A stretch of DNA of 64,000 bases, from the NCBI GenBank assembly GCA_025642075.2, contig JAODUO010000157.1, positions 412,501 to 476,500 on the forward strand, in the 5' to 3' direction. A program made the position numbers and the translations under genes. This DNA comes from Ridgeia piscesae. Lineage: Eukaryota; Annelida; Polychaeta; Sabellida; Siboglinidae. A model generated the notes under the pieces. That model was not told the DNA's origin and made no database searches. It saw nothing but the letters and a program-made list of their open reading frames with translations. This document shows positions 45,081-57,149 of the stretch, piece by piece; positions within the stretch are counted from its first letter, which is position 1, and each line of letters starts with the position of its first letter.

Positions 45081-47231
45081 ACAAGATTTAACAAGATTGC
45101 CACCTAGAGATTCAACTCTAGATGGCAGGTGGACTAGGAAGCCATTTGGCTTATCGAGAGTCCAACCTATCTATCTAAGTATACCCCGCCCGTCTTAGGT
45201 ATATGTCGATTTTATTTTTAAATATTATTAACACTACTAGCACCTACACAATCAGCTGATAATCTATTCCATTGGTTTACTGTTCTTTGTGAAAATGAAA
45301 ATGTTCTAATATCTAGTCTACACTGCTTCTTTGCTAATGTAACTCCATGTCCTCTAGTCCTTCTCTCTTCCTTGACTGTGAAAAAAATATTTCTGTCAAT
45401 AATTTTTCATATCCATTCAATATTTTAAACACTTCAATCTGATCTCCTCTCAATCTTCTGGTTTCTAGTGTTGTTAAGCCACATTCTTTTAGACGCATTT
45501 CATAACTAATATTCCTGAGTTTTGGTATCAGTTTGGTTGCTCTCCTTTGTACTCTTTCTAGCATATCAATATCCTTCTTGCGATATGGCCTCCATGCTTG
45601 TATACAATATTCTAAGTGAGGCCTAACTATTGTTTTATACAGCGGTATTATTAGTCCTTTTTCTTTGTACACTATATTTCGCCTAATTAATCCAAGAATT
45701 TGGTTTCCCTTTGCTGCTGCAATTCCACACTGCTCTGATACCTTCATGTCAGCACTAATAGTTAACCCTAAGTCCTTTTCCTTTAAGGTAGTATTTAGTA
45801 CAGTACCACCCATTGTATATTGTGCATCTTCATTCCCATGTCCTGTGTGAAGGCACTTACACTTTCCAAAATTAAACAGCATTTGCCACTTCTCAGACCA
45901 TTCTATCCACTTATTAAGATCATCTTGTAAATGCTGTCTATCTGCATCACTTTTAATTTTCCTAAACACTTTTGTGTCGTCCGCAAACTTCAACACCTTG
46001 CTTGTTATGTCATCATCCAAATCATTGATATATATTAAGAATAAAATAGGTCCCAGTACTGATCCCTGCGGTACTCCACTCAAAACCGCTTTCCAGTTTG
46101 AAACCTCCCCATCAACTACCCGGGGTACTACTCTTTGTCTTCTATCAATAAGCCATTTTTCTATCCAGTTGATCATTCCATTTCCTATGCCATGGGCCTT
46201 TAGTTTAAGTAGTAGTCTTTGGTGTGGCACTTTGTCAAAGGCTTTTTTGAAATCTAAGCAGATTATATCTACTGGTGATCCCTCATCTAGCCACTTTGTG
46301 ACATCTTCCAAAAAACATAACATATTTGTTAAGCATGACCTCGCTTAAAAAAAACCATGTTGAGATGGGTTTATCAATTTATTTTTAACAAGAAAATCAA
46401 CCAGGTGATCTTTAATTAGTCTTTCTAATAGTTTGCAAATCACCGATGTTAAACTCACTGGTCTATAGTTCTCTGACTTGTTTCTCGAACCTTTTTTAAA
46501 TAATGGTATAATGTTTGCTTCTTTCCATTCTAACGGAACTATTCCCTCCTCTAATGACAAACTGAACACTGTTGCAAGCGGTATGCTGATTTGTTCTACA
46601 ATTTCCAATAGTAATTTGGGAGGAATCCCATCCACTCCAGGTGATTTATTATCCTTCATATCTCTTATTTTCATAGCTACCATTGTTGGGGTTACAATTA
46701 GTTGTCCTAAATAGTCAAACTCTCTCCCTTCGAACTTAGTCTCAAGTACTGGTAATATACTAATATCTTCCCTGGTAAACACCGAACTAAAGTACTCATT
46801 TAGGTTTTCTGCCATTAAGAATCCCTCTGTTATTATGTTTCCATCACTACCTTCTAGAGGACCGACCTTATCCTGAACTTTCTGTTTACTTCGAACATAC
46901 GCATAAAAACTCTTGCTGTCATGTTTTATATTAAAAGCTATTTTTTGTTCGTAGCTTCTCTTTGAATTTCTAATTTCAGCTGTAGCTTGATTAAGTGCTT
47001 CTTTATAAATGCTATAGTCCTCTTCACTTCCGGTATGTCTATATGTCTTCCACATCATTTGCTTTTACTTGATTTTTCTAATGGCTTCCATCGATAAGTG
47101 TTTCTTCTTTGACCGTTTCCCCTGTTTTTTCAAGGGGACAAATTTGTCAACGACGCAGTCAATTTCACTCTTTAAATTCTGTTGCTGTCTTATTCTTCAG
47201 TGTATTATTCCAGTCTATCTTTGCTAAATGC
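45081..47231 (-). mobile_element. CR1-like LINE, copy 1 (5'-truncated)
   Basis: Minus-strand frames 47058-46345 and 46323-45334 make an almost continuous reverse transcriptase. Blocks include NYRPVSLTSVICKLLERLIK, LDFKKAFDKVPHQRLL, SGVPQGSVLGPILF, LKFADDTKVF (catalytic FADD box) and a C-terminal RRATKLIPKL. One break near 46345 (HGFF then stop) splits it. The 3' end has TCTAGAGTTGAATCTCTAGG and a doubled AATCTTGTTAA tail. It diverges from copy 2 at 47231, the 5' truncation. The endonuclease is missing, so it cannot move by itself. Confidence 0.93.
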
Positions 47232-47379
47232 TCCACATTTACTCTTTAATTGACCTTAATCTGGGACGTCTCGGAAAACAAGCGCCAGTTATATAATAGA
47301 TCATGCAGCAGCTTGAAACACAATTGATGACATGTTGTCGGCCCAAGCGCAAAGCAAACAACAACTACACAATCAGGGG
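47232..47379. other. short unassigned stretch between element ends
   Basis: Sequence between the 5' truncation of the LINE copy and the transposon terminus; it may belong to either. No feature seen. Confidence 0.4.
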
Positions 47380-47577
47380 TCGAGGGTAATTTTTAAATTG
47401 GTAGTAGACCCACGTAAAGTAACACAACATTTAGAAGTAAAAAGTAAGAAAGTAAACAAAAAAGTACTTTGCTACAAGTAAAAGTAATTCCCCAAAAATG
47501 TACTTCGTTACAAGTAGATTTCAAAATAAACTACTAAGTAATATAACGAAGTAAATGTACTTCGTTACATCCCACCA
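47380..47577 (-). mobile_element. DNA-transposon terminus (CAGTGGTGGGATG end)
   Basis: Reading inward on the minus strand from 47577, the end starts CAGTGGTGGGATGTAACGAA and continues with repeated ACGAAGTACATTT and TTACTTTTACTTGTA words. This is the style of a widespread class of animal DNA-transposon ends, recalled by pattern and not classified here. It begins exactly where the Mutator-like reading frame loses homology, implying insertion into that fragment. Confidence 0.5.
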
Positions 47578-48370
47578 CTGTTGATCGGTGAATCCTCAGA
47601 AAGGCCACGCAATCTGTTCACACGCTTAACCCTTTCTCGTTTCCTCGCTAAATCTTCCAGTGTCATAGTTGCGGTTGCAGCTGCAACTTTGTTTGCTGTT
47701 CTCTGCATAACACTGCGATTTGGCACAGGTAAATTCAGGCAAGTAAGGATCACACGCCCCGTTACATTGCCTGTCATTGATTCCTGAAGTCCTACCTGCA
47801 GGCCGACATTAGGTGTCGCTGGCTTCCGACCTCGCTTTCCCGTCTCGATTTCATTGTACAGCTTTATAGGCTGGATGTGAATCCACATTTTCTGCAGCGA
47901 AGAGCACACTGCCAACACAACCCAACCTTTACCTCTCGGCAAATGGTAAATTCAGGAATGGCACACATGTTTTCCTCGGTTGAATGCTGCTGTATGCAAT
48001 CGTTGTACATCTCTTGCATTTTCTCCTTCTCGTAAAGGCGTATCTCCTCGTGACTGTCATCTGGCTTCAGATAGGATGACAGTAACTCGTCATCATCGTC
48101 ATGTTTCGGCCTCAACAGCTTTGCTTCGCCACATCGGCCTTCGGCATCGGGAATTTCAATGAGTCCACCTGGTGTCACCTTTGCCACTCGCTCGAACTCG
48201 ACTTCAGTGAGTCGTGGCATCCACGTAACTAGGCTTTCTCCATCCTCCTGCACAGTCCTGCTGCGCATCATCGTCACGTACCCAACATGACCCTTCCTAA
48301 AACCACGTTTTCTATCATTTTTGGGTTTCAGGGGTGGCTGGATGTTACCAGACGCATCACTCATGATCAC
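47578..48370 (-). pseudogene. Mutator-like transposase N-terminal fragment, frameshifted
   Basis: One frame (48370-47864) reads ...GFRKGHVGYVTM...CWQCALRCRKCGFTSS, with a CxxC/CxxC zinc-binding pattern. The homology then continues in another frame from about 47866 as IKLYNEIETGKRGRKPAT, GLQVGLQES, SVMQRTANKV, TMTLEDLARKRERVKRVN and RGLSEDSPIN. This series resembles the N-terminal half of the Mutator-like transposase-domain proteins common in invertebrate genomes. A 1-2 nt indel near 47866 breaks it, and the 3' part is lost at 47577, where a transposon end begins. Family assignment is from memory of motifs. Confidence 0.6.
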
Positions 48371-49325
48371 AGTTATTAAAGAGGCTACAGAATATTCAAA
48401 CCGGGCTCAACAGAGATGTCTACTGTAATGACAGACTAGTGCTAACCCGATGTGGAGTTTGTGGACATGCCAGATTTAAGAGACGGGGGCATTTGTTTTC
48501 CTCCAGGCTAACTATTGGCTGCCACCATAGTGTTGTGTGTGTTTGAATTGTGATTTACAACCCTCACCCTTTCAAATAAGTCAGATTTGTGATATCTGCC
48601 CAGGTGAGCAGGACTTGTAGAGGCCGGGCAACTAATGAGACAGACCAGTATTCTGGTGGCTGTCTTTCACATGTAGTTGTGTGTAATGTGAAACCAGGAT
48701 GTTGTAAAATTGTATTTAAATGTAATTATAATCAACACTTGGTAATTAAATGATGAAAATGAAGTTTCACAAAATAAAGACAAAAAATATCCGTCAACAT
48801 TAAAATGTAAATGGAGATATGCAAGAATATATGCATGTGTCCAAACTACTACCTTACACAAGTGACAAATTAATTAATTACTAGTACTCACGTGTTCAAA
48901 GTTGGCTAACTATTCGTAATCCATCTGGCGTACGAATGAACTTCAATGAAGAGGCGACTGCATTCTATTTTTAGCGACCCGAGTTCGGTTCGCACTGGCA
49001 CGCGCGGACGAGATTAGTGGCGCGATTTCGCGCGAACTATTTGCCTGTCAACGACAAGCGTCGTTCGCAACGCGACTAAGGAGAGGCGATGCAGGGCCAA
49101 AAACATATCACTACGCCAAAAACAAACATGGCTGCAAGGCTGGTATGCAACAGTCCATGTCTTCCCTATTTTACTATAGCAATGAAAACGTGGGTGTGAA
49201 AAAGTTTTAAAGACACACATTATACACAATAAGCAGTGTTATGGCATTTGTTAACCAAGCTTATGCTAGAAAGTAAAAGAAAATGGTTGTATAATAATAG
49301 CAAAAATTTCTATAATGCCTATATC
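48371..49325. other. non-coding stretch, no gene seen
   Basis: Unique sequence. Only short frames without a motif. Confidence 0.5.
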
Positions 49326-49329
49326 ATCA

Positions 49330-49624
49330 TCGTGCGAGTGTGTGTGTGCACATGCATGTTTATGTATGTACATGGCATGTGTATGTTGGTTGTGTGTGTG
49401 TGTGTGTGCGTGTGCGCGTGCGTGCGTTGGTGCGTGCGTGCGTGCGAGTGTTTGTGTGTGCGTCCGCGTGCGTGCTTGCGTGGGCGCGTGCGAGCGAGCG
49501 AGCGTGCGAGTGTTTGTGTGTTTGTGTGTGTGTGCGCGCGCGTGTGTGTGTGTGCGTGCATGCGTGCGAGTGTGTGTGTGTGTGCACATGCATGTTTATG
49601 TATGTACATGGCATGTGTATGTTG

Positions 49625-49678
<54 letters not shown>

Positions 49679-49772
49679 GTGCGTGCGTGGGAGCGTGCGA
49701 GTGTGTGTGTGTTTGTGTCTGTGTGCGTGCGTGCGTGCGTACATGCGTGCGTGCGTGCGTGCGTGTGTGTAA
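49330..49772. repeat. (GT)n/(GCGT)n array with an internal duplication
   Basis: GT- and GCGT-rich throughout. A block containing GTGCACATGCATGTTTATGT and GTACATGGCATGTGTATGTT occurs at about 49345-49390 and again at about 49582-49626, so a unit near 237 bp has been duplicated within the array. Confidence 0.93.
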
Positions 49773-50029
49773 CGGCAGTATTTAAGTCTACCGGTTTACT
49801 TCGCCCAAAGAGTCATTTGTATTGGGGTAATACAAAATTTGTGATTCCATAAAATCCCGACCAACTATCAATATCTGTAATATTTCAATAAACATGATAC
49901 GCCAAAACAATTATGTCAGTGCTGCATGTTACGGGACAAAATATAGTTTACTTTTCCATTAATGCTACACCAATTAAGATATAAACTAAATAAAACTTGA
50001 ACATTAAATTATTACTCCCACCCTCTCTC

Positions 50030-50265
<236 letters not shown>

Positions 50266-50394
50266 AACTTCAAAAAGTATGTGGAACATGCATGCACAAA
50301 CTGTTTTTTAAGATAACATACGTTGTCATTCCCATGGCAAAAGTGTGCGCAAATCTTTCTGTGTGATGGTGATTCCACCAGCTGTCACCTTAGA

Positions 50395-51075
50395 CAGAAG
50401 AGACAGTTGGGGTAGGAGAGGACAATGGGGTATGAGAAGAGAGTGGGGTATGAGATAACAGTGGGGTATGAGATAACAGTGGGGTAGGAAAGGACAGTGG
50501 GGTAGGAGAGGACAGTGGGTTAGGAGAGGACAGTGGAGTAGGAGAAGACAGTGGGGTAGGAGAAGACAGTGGGGTAGGAGAAGACAGTGGGTTAGGAGAA
50601 GAGAGTAGGGTAGGAGAGGACAGTGGGGTATGAGAAGACAGTGGTGTAGGAGAAGACAGTAGGGTAGGAGAGGATAGTGGGGTATGGCAAGACAGTGGTG
50701 TGTGAGAAAACAGTAGGGTAGAGAGGACAGTGGGGTAGGAGAGGACAGTGGGGTACGAGAGGACAGCGGGGTAGGAGAGGACAGTTTGGAGAGGACAGGG
50801 GAGGAGGACGAAAAGGGCGGGGAGGAGGGACAGTGGGGTAGGAGGGAAGGGAGGGACAAGGGGATAGGAGAGGACAGTGGGATAGGAGAGGACAGTGGGG
50901 TAGGAGAGGACAGTGGGGTAGGAGAGGACAGTGGAGTAGGAGAGGACAGTGGGTTAGGAGAAGACAGTGGGGTAGGAGAGGACAGTGGGGTAGGAGAGGA
51001 CAGTGGGGTAGGAGAGGACAGTGGGGTTGGAGAAGATAGTGGGGTTGGAGAAGACAGTGGGGTAGGAGGGTAAGT
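50395..51075. repeat. 18-bp minisatellite, about 37 copies
   Basis: The unit GGGGTAGGAGAGGACAGT varies at a few sites (AGAAGA for AGAGGA, TATGAG for TAGGAG), with one irregular block at 50780-50865. As 18 is a multiple of three, one minus frame (51213-50326) keeps a six-residue Ser-Pro-Thr-Pro-Leu-Ser repeat for 295 codons. I treat that as a repeat product. Confidence 0.95.
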
Positions 51076-51236
51076 GAAGAGTGGGGCTGATGGCGGAGAA
51101 TTACACAGCCTTAAGGCGAGGATTAGTGTCTGTGCTGGACACAGGGGGAGCCTGGGATACGAGGAAGAGGAATGTGCAATATGCGCTGCCGGTACTGGAT
51201 TGTCTTCGACCACCGCACAGCTAAGTTAACTTCGTC

Positions 51237-51690
51237 CTAAGAAAAAGTAGCATCTCGGCGACATAAGTGTAAATTTGAGTTAAAAGACGTAATGCTTTTT
51301 ACCAAAAGATAAAATTTCCGAAAGAAAGAGAAAAACGCTACTAAGCATGCTGCCCAGAAGGTTACTTCCAGTGGCAAAGTGAAGTCTATCTGCTTAAACA
51401 ACTGGCGAAGGATAGCTGGAGTCATGGGCAGTTTGTTTATATGCAGCCCATAATACTCTTTTTGTAACTTTTTATGTAGCATGTCTATGTGCCAAGAACC
51501 CTGTAAGGGGTTTGCATGACCTGCTTCCAAATAGGAGAAGACAGTGGGGTAGGAAGTTGAGGTGTGTGGCAGGGTTTCAGCTGGTCATAGGCCACCTTTG
51601 TCATTAAGATCACGCCAGCTGTTTTTGCCAGTATCACCCGGTAGTTTGGCCCGATATTTCTGATCCTGATGATAAGGAACATATTATCAG
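51237..51690 (-). mobile_element. tyrosine recombinase fragment (DIRS/Ngaro- or Crypton-type)
   Basis: The minus frame 51530-51237 contains LQKEYYGLHINKLPMTPAIL, then TFWAACLVAFFSFFRK and SNLHLCRRDATF. This matches the core-binding and early catalytic region of the tyrosine recombinases carried by DIRS/Ngaro-type elements in invertebrates; the RK pair would include the first catalytic Arg. The later catalytic His/Arg/Tyr are absent. An overlapping frame (51682-51485) continues upstream, with a stray copy of the 18-bp minisatellite unit at 51531-51556 inside it. Confidence 0.65.
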
Positions 51691-51909
51691 GAATATTATT
51701 ATTATCTCACAGTAATCCAATCCCCAATATCATCACCATCTTGCGATGACTAAGTTTACCTCCTATGATCAATGTTTGTCATTGCATTTATCAGAAAACT
51801 CCAAGTAAGTAATATGTGATGTTTGAAGAATTCCAATTAAAATGTGAATAAGTATGTTGTTAGTTAGCCAATTTAGGATTCAGCAGCAATGTTGTCTGAT
51901 GCATCTTTA
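51691..51909. other. short non-coding stretch
   Basis: Unique AT-rich sequence before the 3' end of the second CR1 copy. Confidence 0.5.
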
Positions 51910-54900
51910 ACAATATTTAACAAGATTGCCACCTAGAGATTCAACTCTAGATGGCAGGTGGACTAGGAAGCCATTTGGCTTATCGAGAGTCCAACCTATC
52001 TATCTAAGTATACCCCGCCCTTCTTAGGTATATGTCAATTTTATTTTTAAATATATTAACACTGCTAGCACCTACACAATCAGCTGATAATCTGTTCCAT
52101 TCGTTTACTGTTCTTTGTGAAAATGAAAATTTTCTAATATCTAGTCTACACTGCTTCTTTGCTAATGTAACTCCATGTCCTCTAGTCCTTCTCTCTTCCT
52201 TGACTTGAAAAAAATATTTCTGTCAATATTTTCATATCCATTCAATATTTAAACACCTCAATCTGATCTCCTCTCAATCTTCTGGTTTCTAGTGTTGTTA
52301 AGCCACATTCTTTTAGACGCATTTCATAACTAATATTCCTGAGTTTTGGTATCATTTGGTTGCTCTCCTTTGTACTCTTTCTAGCATATCAATATCCTTC
52401 TTGCGATATGGCCTCCATGCTTGTATACAATATTCTAAGTGAGGCCTAACTATTGTTTTATACAGGGTATTATTAGTTCTTTTTCTTTGTACACTATATT
52501 TCGCCTAATTAATCCAAGAATTTGGTTTCCCTTCGCTGCTGCAATTCCACACTGCTCTGATACCTTCATGTCAGCACTAATAGTTAACCTAAGTCCTTTT
52601 CCTTTAGGTAGTATTTAGTACAGTATCACCCATTGTATATTGTGCATCTTCATTCCCATGTCCTGTGTGAAGGCACTACACTTTCCAAAATTAAACAGCA
52701 TTTGCCACTTCTCAGACCATTCTATCAACTTATTAAGATCATCTTGTAAATGCTGTCTATCTGCATCACTTTAAATTTTCCTAAACACTTTTGTGTCGTC
52801 CGCAAACTTCAACACCTTGCTTGTTATGTCATCATCCAAATCATTGATATATATTAAGAATAAAATAGGTCCCAGTACTGATCCCTGCGGTACTCCACTC
52901 AAAACCGGTTTCCAGTTTGAAACCTCCCCATCAACTACTACTCTTTGTCTTCTACCAATAAGCCATTTTTCTATCCAGTTGATCATTCCATTTCCTATGC
53001 CATGGGCCTTTAGTTTAAGTAGTAGTCTTTGGTGTGGCACTTTGTCAAAGGCTTTTTAAAATCTAAGTAGATTATATCTACTGGTGATCCCTCATCTAGC
53101 CACTTTGTGACATCTTCCAAAAAACATAACATATTTGTTAAGCATGACCTCGCTTTTAAAAACCCATGTTGAGATGGGTTTATCAATTTATTTTTAACAA
53201 GAAAATCAACCAGGTGATCTTTAATTAGTCTTTCTAATAGTTTGCAAATCACCGATGTTAAACTCACTGGTCTATAGTTCTCTGACTTGTTTCTCGAACC
53301 TTTTTTAAATAATGGTATAATGTTTGCTTCTTTCCATTCTAACGGAACTATTCCCTCCTCTAATGACAAATTGAACACTGTTGCAAGCGGTATGCTGATT
53401 TGTTCTACAATTTCCAATAGTAATTTGGGAGGAATCCCATCACTCCAGGTGATTTATTATCCTTCATATCTCTTATTTTCATAGCTACCATTGTTGGGGT
53501 TACAATTAGTTGTCCTAAATAGTCAAACTCTCTCCCTTCGAACTTAGTCTCAAGTACTGGTAATATACTAATATCTTCCCTGGTAAACACCGAACTAAAG
53601 TACTCATTTAGGTTTTCTGCCATTACAAATCCCTCTGTTTTTATGTTTCCATCACTACCTTCTAGAGGACCGACCTTATCCTGAACTTTCTGTTTACTTC
53701 GAACATACGCATAAAAACTCTTGCTGTCATGTTTTATATTAAAAGCTATTTTTTGTTCGTAGCTTCTCTTTGAATTTCTAATTTCAGCTGTAGCTTGATT
53801 AAGTGCTTCTTTATAAATGCTATAGTCTTCTCACTTCCGGTATGTCTATATGTCTTCCACATCATTTGCTTGTACTTGATTTTTCTAATGGCTTCCTTCG
53901 ATAAGTGTTTCTTCTTTGACCGTTTCCCCTGTTTTTTCAAGGGGACAAATTTGTCAACGACGCAGTCAATTTCACTCTTTAAAATATTCCAGCATTCTGT
54001 TGCTGTCTTATTCTTCAGTGTGTTATTCCAGTCTATCTTTGCTAAATATTCCCTCATGTCCTTATATCTTCCTTTGTGAAAATTTTTCCTGTACCTTATT
54101 TTTCTATTCCGTTCTCCCTTTACTTTGATGATAAAATGTATCTGGTTGTGATCACTACACCCAGTGGCTCACATATCTTGACATTATCAACAAATTCCTT
54201 CTGTGAGCTCAATACTATGTCTAACACGTTCTCGCCCCTGGTTGCTTCTAACACATGTTGAGAAAGGAAACTATCTTGTACTAAATTTAAAAACTCTTGA
54301 TCCTCTCTCCCGGTACTCTGTAGAGATGTCCACTGTATATGCCCATGGTTAAAATCCCCCATAATAATACAGTCCCGTTTACTCACTTCTTTGATAGCGT
54401 TATGTATTTTTTCATTATCTTCCATGCTTATGTTTGGACTCCGATACACTAACCCAACAGTTAATGTTGACTTTCCTGTAACTATGTTACACCAGACAGC
54501 ATCTTCACATTCTGCTTCTTTTACTAATTTTATTTCATAAGCTTGGATGGATTCTTTAATATATAAAATAACTCCCTCCCCTTCTTCCTAATCTATCTTT
54601 CCTAAACATTACATACCCTGTCATTCCTAATTCGCATCTGATATATCAGGTGTGGCCCAAGATTCAGTTATACCTATTATGTAGGGTCAATATCTTCTAC
54701 CATAATGTTTAGTTCATTTCTTTTGTTTACTATGCTCCTTGCATTTAAACAAACACATTTATAACCAAATTCCGTAGGGCTTTCCAGGCTGTTCTTTGCT
54801 GATGTCTTTTTGCTATCTTTATCTATGCCTCTATTTTGGCTTCTCTGTGTATCCCCCTGCGAAACTAGTTTAAAAAGTTGCAACCTGTTCCATTATTCAT

Positions 54901-55445
54901 CGATCGAAGAAGGTTCTCGGAGAACACTGCTGCGCCCTTTCCCTTAGATGGAGGCCATCTCTCATAAACATGTCTTCTTTACCAATAAAATATCCCCACA
55001 AATCTACAAATCCAACTCCTTCTTCTTCACACATCTGCTCTAATAGTCCGTTAATGGCCATCCTCTTGCAATTTCTAAATGTTGTTCCCCTTCCCCTCAT
55101 CACTGGCAAGATTCTGAGATATGATCTGTTCAACTCTCGTCTTCTTCAGTGTCTCTACCAACTCTCTGTATCTCTTTACTATCCTGGTTGTTCCATCCCT
55201 GTCTGCATTGTTCGTCCCTACATGTACTAATATAGACCCCTTTGGCCATGCCCCAAAACTTTCTCTACCCGTTCAGTCACATGCTCTATCATAGCCCCCG
55301 GAAGACAAACAACAACGTCTTCTCCTTTGCTTAATGTCCTGTCTGTCTTTCGCAAAATGGAGTCTCCCATAAATACCCTTTCTCTTCTCAATGCCCCCTC
55401 GATCATGCTTCAGAGTAGCTCCTCCGTTTGTTTCTAATTAGTGCT
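51910..55445 (-). mobile_element. CR1-like LINE, copy 2 (esterase + endonuclease + RT)
   Basis: It is almost identical by eye to copy 1 across 51912-53985, then extends further 5'. In minus-strand order it shows an ORF1-type esterase region (55445-54900; ILVHVGTNNADRDGT and VGFVDLWGYFIGK, MRDGLHLR), an apurinic-type endonuclease region (about 54880-54120; CVCLNARSIVNKRNELN, CIIMGDFNHGHIQW) and the RT (54057-52771; GVPQGSVLGP, FADDTKVF). Many single-base deletions break every ORF. The 3' end shares the AATCTTGTTAA tail of copy 1. Confidence 0.93.
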
Positions 55446-55559
55446 GTCTTGTCCCAATCTATAATGTTCACACATCTAGTTCAGTTCTTATTTTAAAATG
55501 AAAGTAAGACACATGAAACATTTGTCAAATTTATTGAGGATAAGTTTAAATTGAGGCAA
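55446..55559. other. junction, no feature
   Basis: Short AT-rich stretch between LINE and integrase-like remnants. Confidence 0.4.
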
Positions 55560-55817
55560 ATAATTAAAATTGTTACCTGAATGGGCCATTCCATTGTGGC
55601 TCCAGTTTGCCACCTTTCCTCCCGATGTTCCTCATGTTTTTGAAATGATACCCCACGCGCAATGGCTGGCTCCCATTGACAGTGCAAGTCTTCCAGGATA
55701 AGCTTCACAAATACTTGGGAAAGTAGAATTTAAATCCCTCGGATTACTCAGGGCATAGTTTTCGTCGAGGGGGGCATTCTTTGCCTTGCAATATGGGCTT
55801 CCATCAGAAGTCATCAA
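55560..55817 (-). mobile_element. Gypsy-type integrase C-terminal remnant (weak)
   Basis: One minus frame reads KNMRNIGRKGGKLEPQWNGP, which resembles the post-catalytic GKLEPxWxGPY motif near the C-terminus of many Gypsy-class integrases. Flanking frames (SDGSPYCKAKNAPLDENYAL further upstream) are unrecognised. Very short and disrupted, so low certainty. Confidence 0.35.
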
Positions 55818-57149
55818 GGCACAGGGGGACTGGGCTAGTAATGCCTATGAGAATTACATTAATCCCATATGGAAAATGCGCAAACACCTTGCAGCTACCC
55901 TAGGGAGATATATACAGTAATACACTCTACATACTACCAGGGTTTGGGTGTGTTCTGGGAGTTTGCATTGTTATATGGCGATTGTCTGTATACTTGCACA
56001 TACATGTATACTATGACTATGTATGGTGATTATTTGAACATGTGGTTATTGCATAACATTAAAACAATGCAGATCTACAAGTTCACCCATGCAACCCTGT
56101 CTTACTCTTATTTGTTCACCAACCTGACCGAGTGTCAGGGCGATTTATTGCTAACAGACTGATTAATATTGAGTTTACCACACTATCATAGACATATAGC
56201 GATTTACGTAGTGCAGGTAATAAACACGATTTTAGGCCGTATGTGTCTTTTACGGGATTTGCATTTTACGTTGTTGTACGTTGTGGTTTCGATAAGCACT
56301 TATATCTGACAAGTTGTCTAAATGCATATAATCATAACACATGTATACGTTTGCCCTAAACAGGTTGTACTGCGCGAAAAATGGCACTCTTCATTAATAA
56401 TCAAGATCGTCAAACACAAGTTGCCGCTAATACCAGAGACTTCTAATACCATGGCAACCACCATAATGATCGATTAAAATTCATGATTTCCGTGATCATT
56501 GTCACCGGCAAAGTGTTCCATTGCTTCTGCTTGTAATAATCCTTCGGAAATATAACTGATCGAAACACGCTAATTGAGAACAGTTCGATTATTACAAACA
56601 AAAACAAAACAAATTCCTATTATGTGAACATGGATAATATGGATTTCCTGCCCCCAGCCTCGCGAGACTTGCACGCCCTATTAGTTCTGCTAGTAGTCGC
56701 CATTTTCGATCAATGGCATCAACGCAGATAATCAGAGCAAATGACAGTCGAGTTATTGTCAGAATTAACAATGTTTTGATAATAATAATACGTATGATTT
56801 CTTATGCGCTAATATACTCAAAACTCAAACTAAAAGACAAAGCCAACATTGAGCGTGCATCTACGTATCGAGAGTAGCAGTTTTGAAATTTGACCAACAA
56901 GAGCGTTCGTTAACGTCACCTGATCTTGCGTCACCCACGCCAAGACTACATCATGTTTTTGATCTCGTAGGCGTCCCTGCCGTTAGTGTTTGAGAGACAA
57001 TTTTGCCTGACATGAATATTACTCAAATGTACATTGTATGCTATTTTTAATATTCAGCAGCGAAAGCAACACATGGAATACAGATTGCAAAATAGCTGTA
57101 TGTTTACGGTTGTGCGAACGTTGAGCGGTGCCGCTGTTAACGTTGCAGG
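55818..57149. other. non-coding stretch, no gene seen
   Basis: Unique AT-rich sequence. A 97-codon plus frame at 55869-56162 is unrecognised. Confidence 0.5.

Noticed and set aside
45665..46348. Plus-strand ORFs opposite the CR1 RT
   Set aside because: Antisense shadows of the minus-strand reverse transcriptase. The minus frame has the RT motifs.
50326..51213. 295-codon minus-strand ORF of Ser-Pro-Thr-Pro-Leu repeats
   Set aside because: It lies wholly in an 18-bp minisatellite whose length is a multiple of three. The frame stays open by periodicity, and there is no domain outside the repeat.
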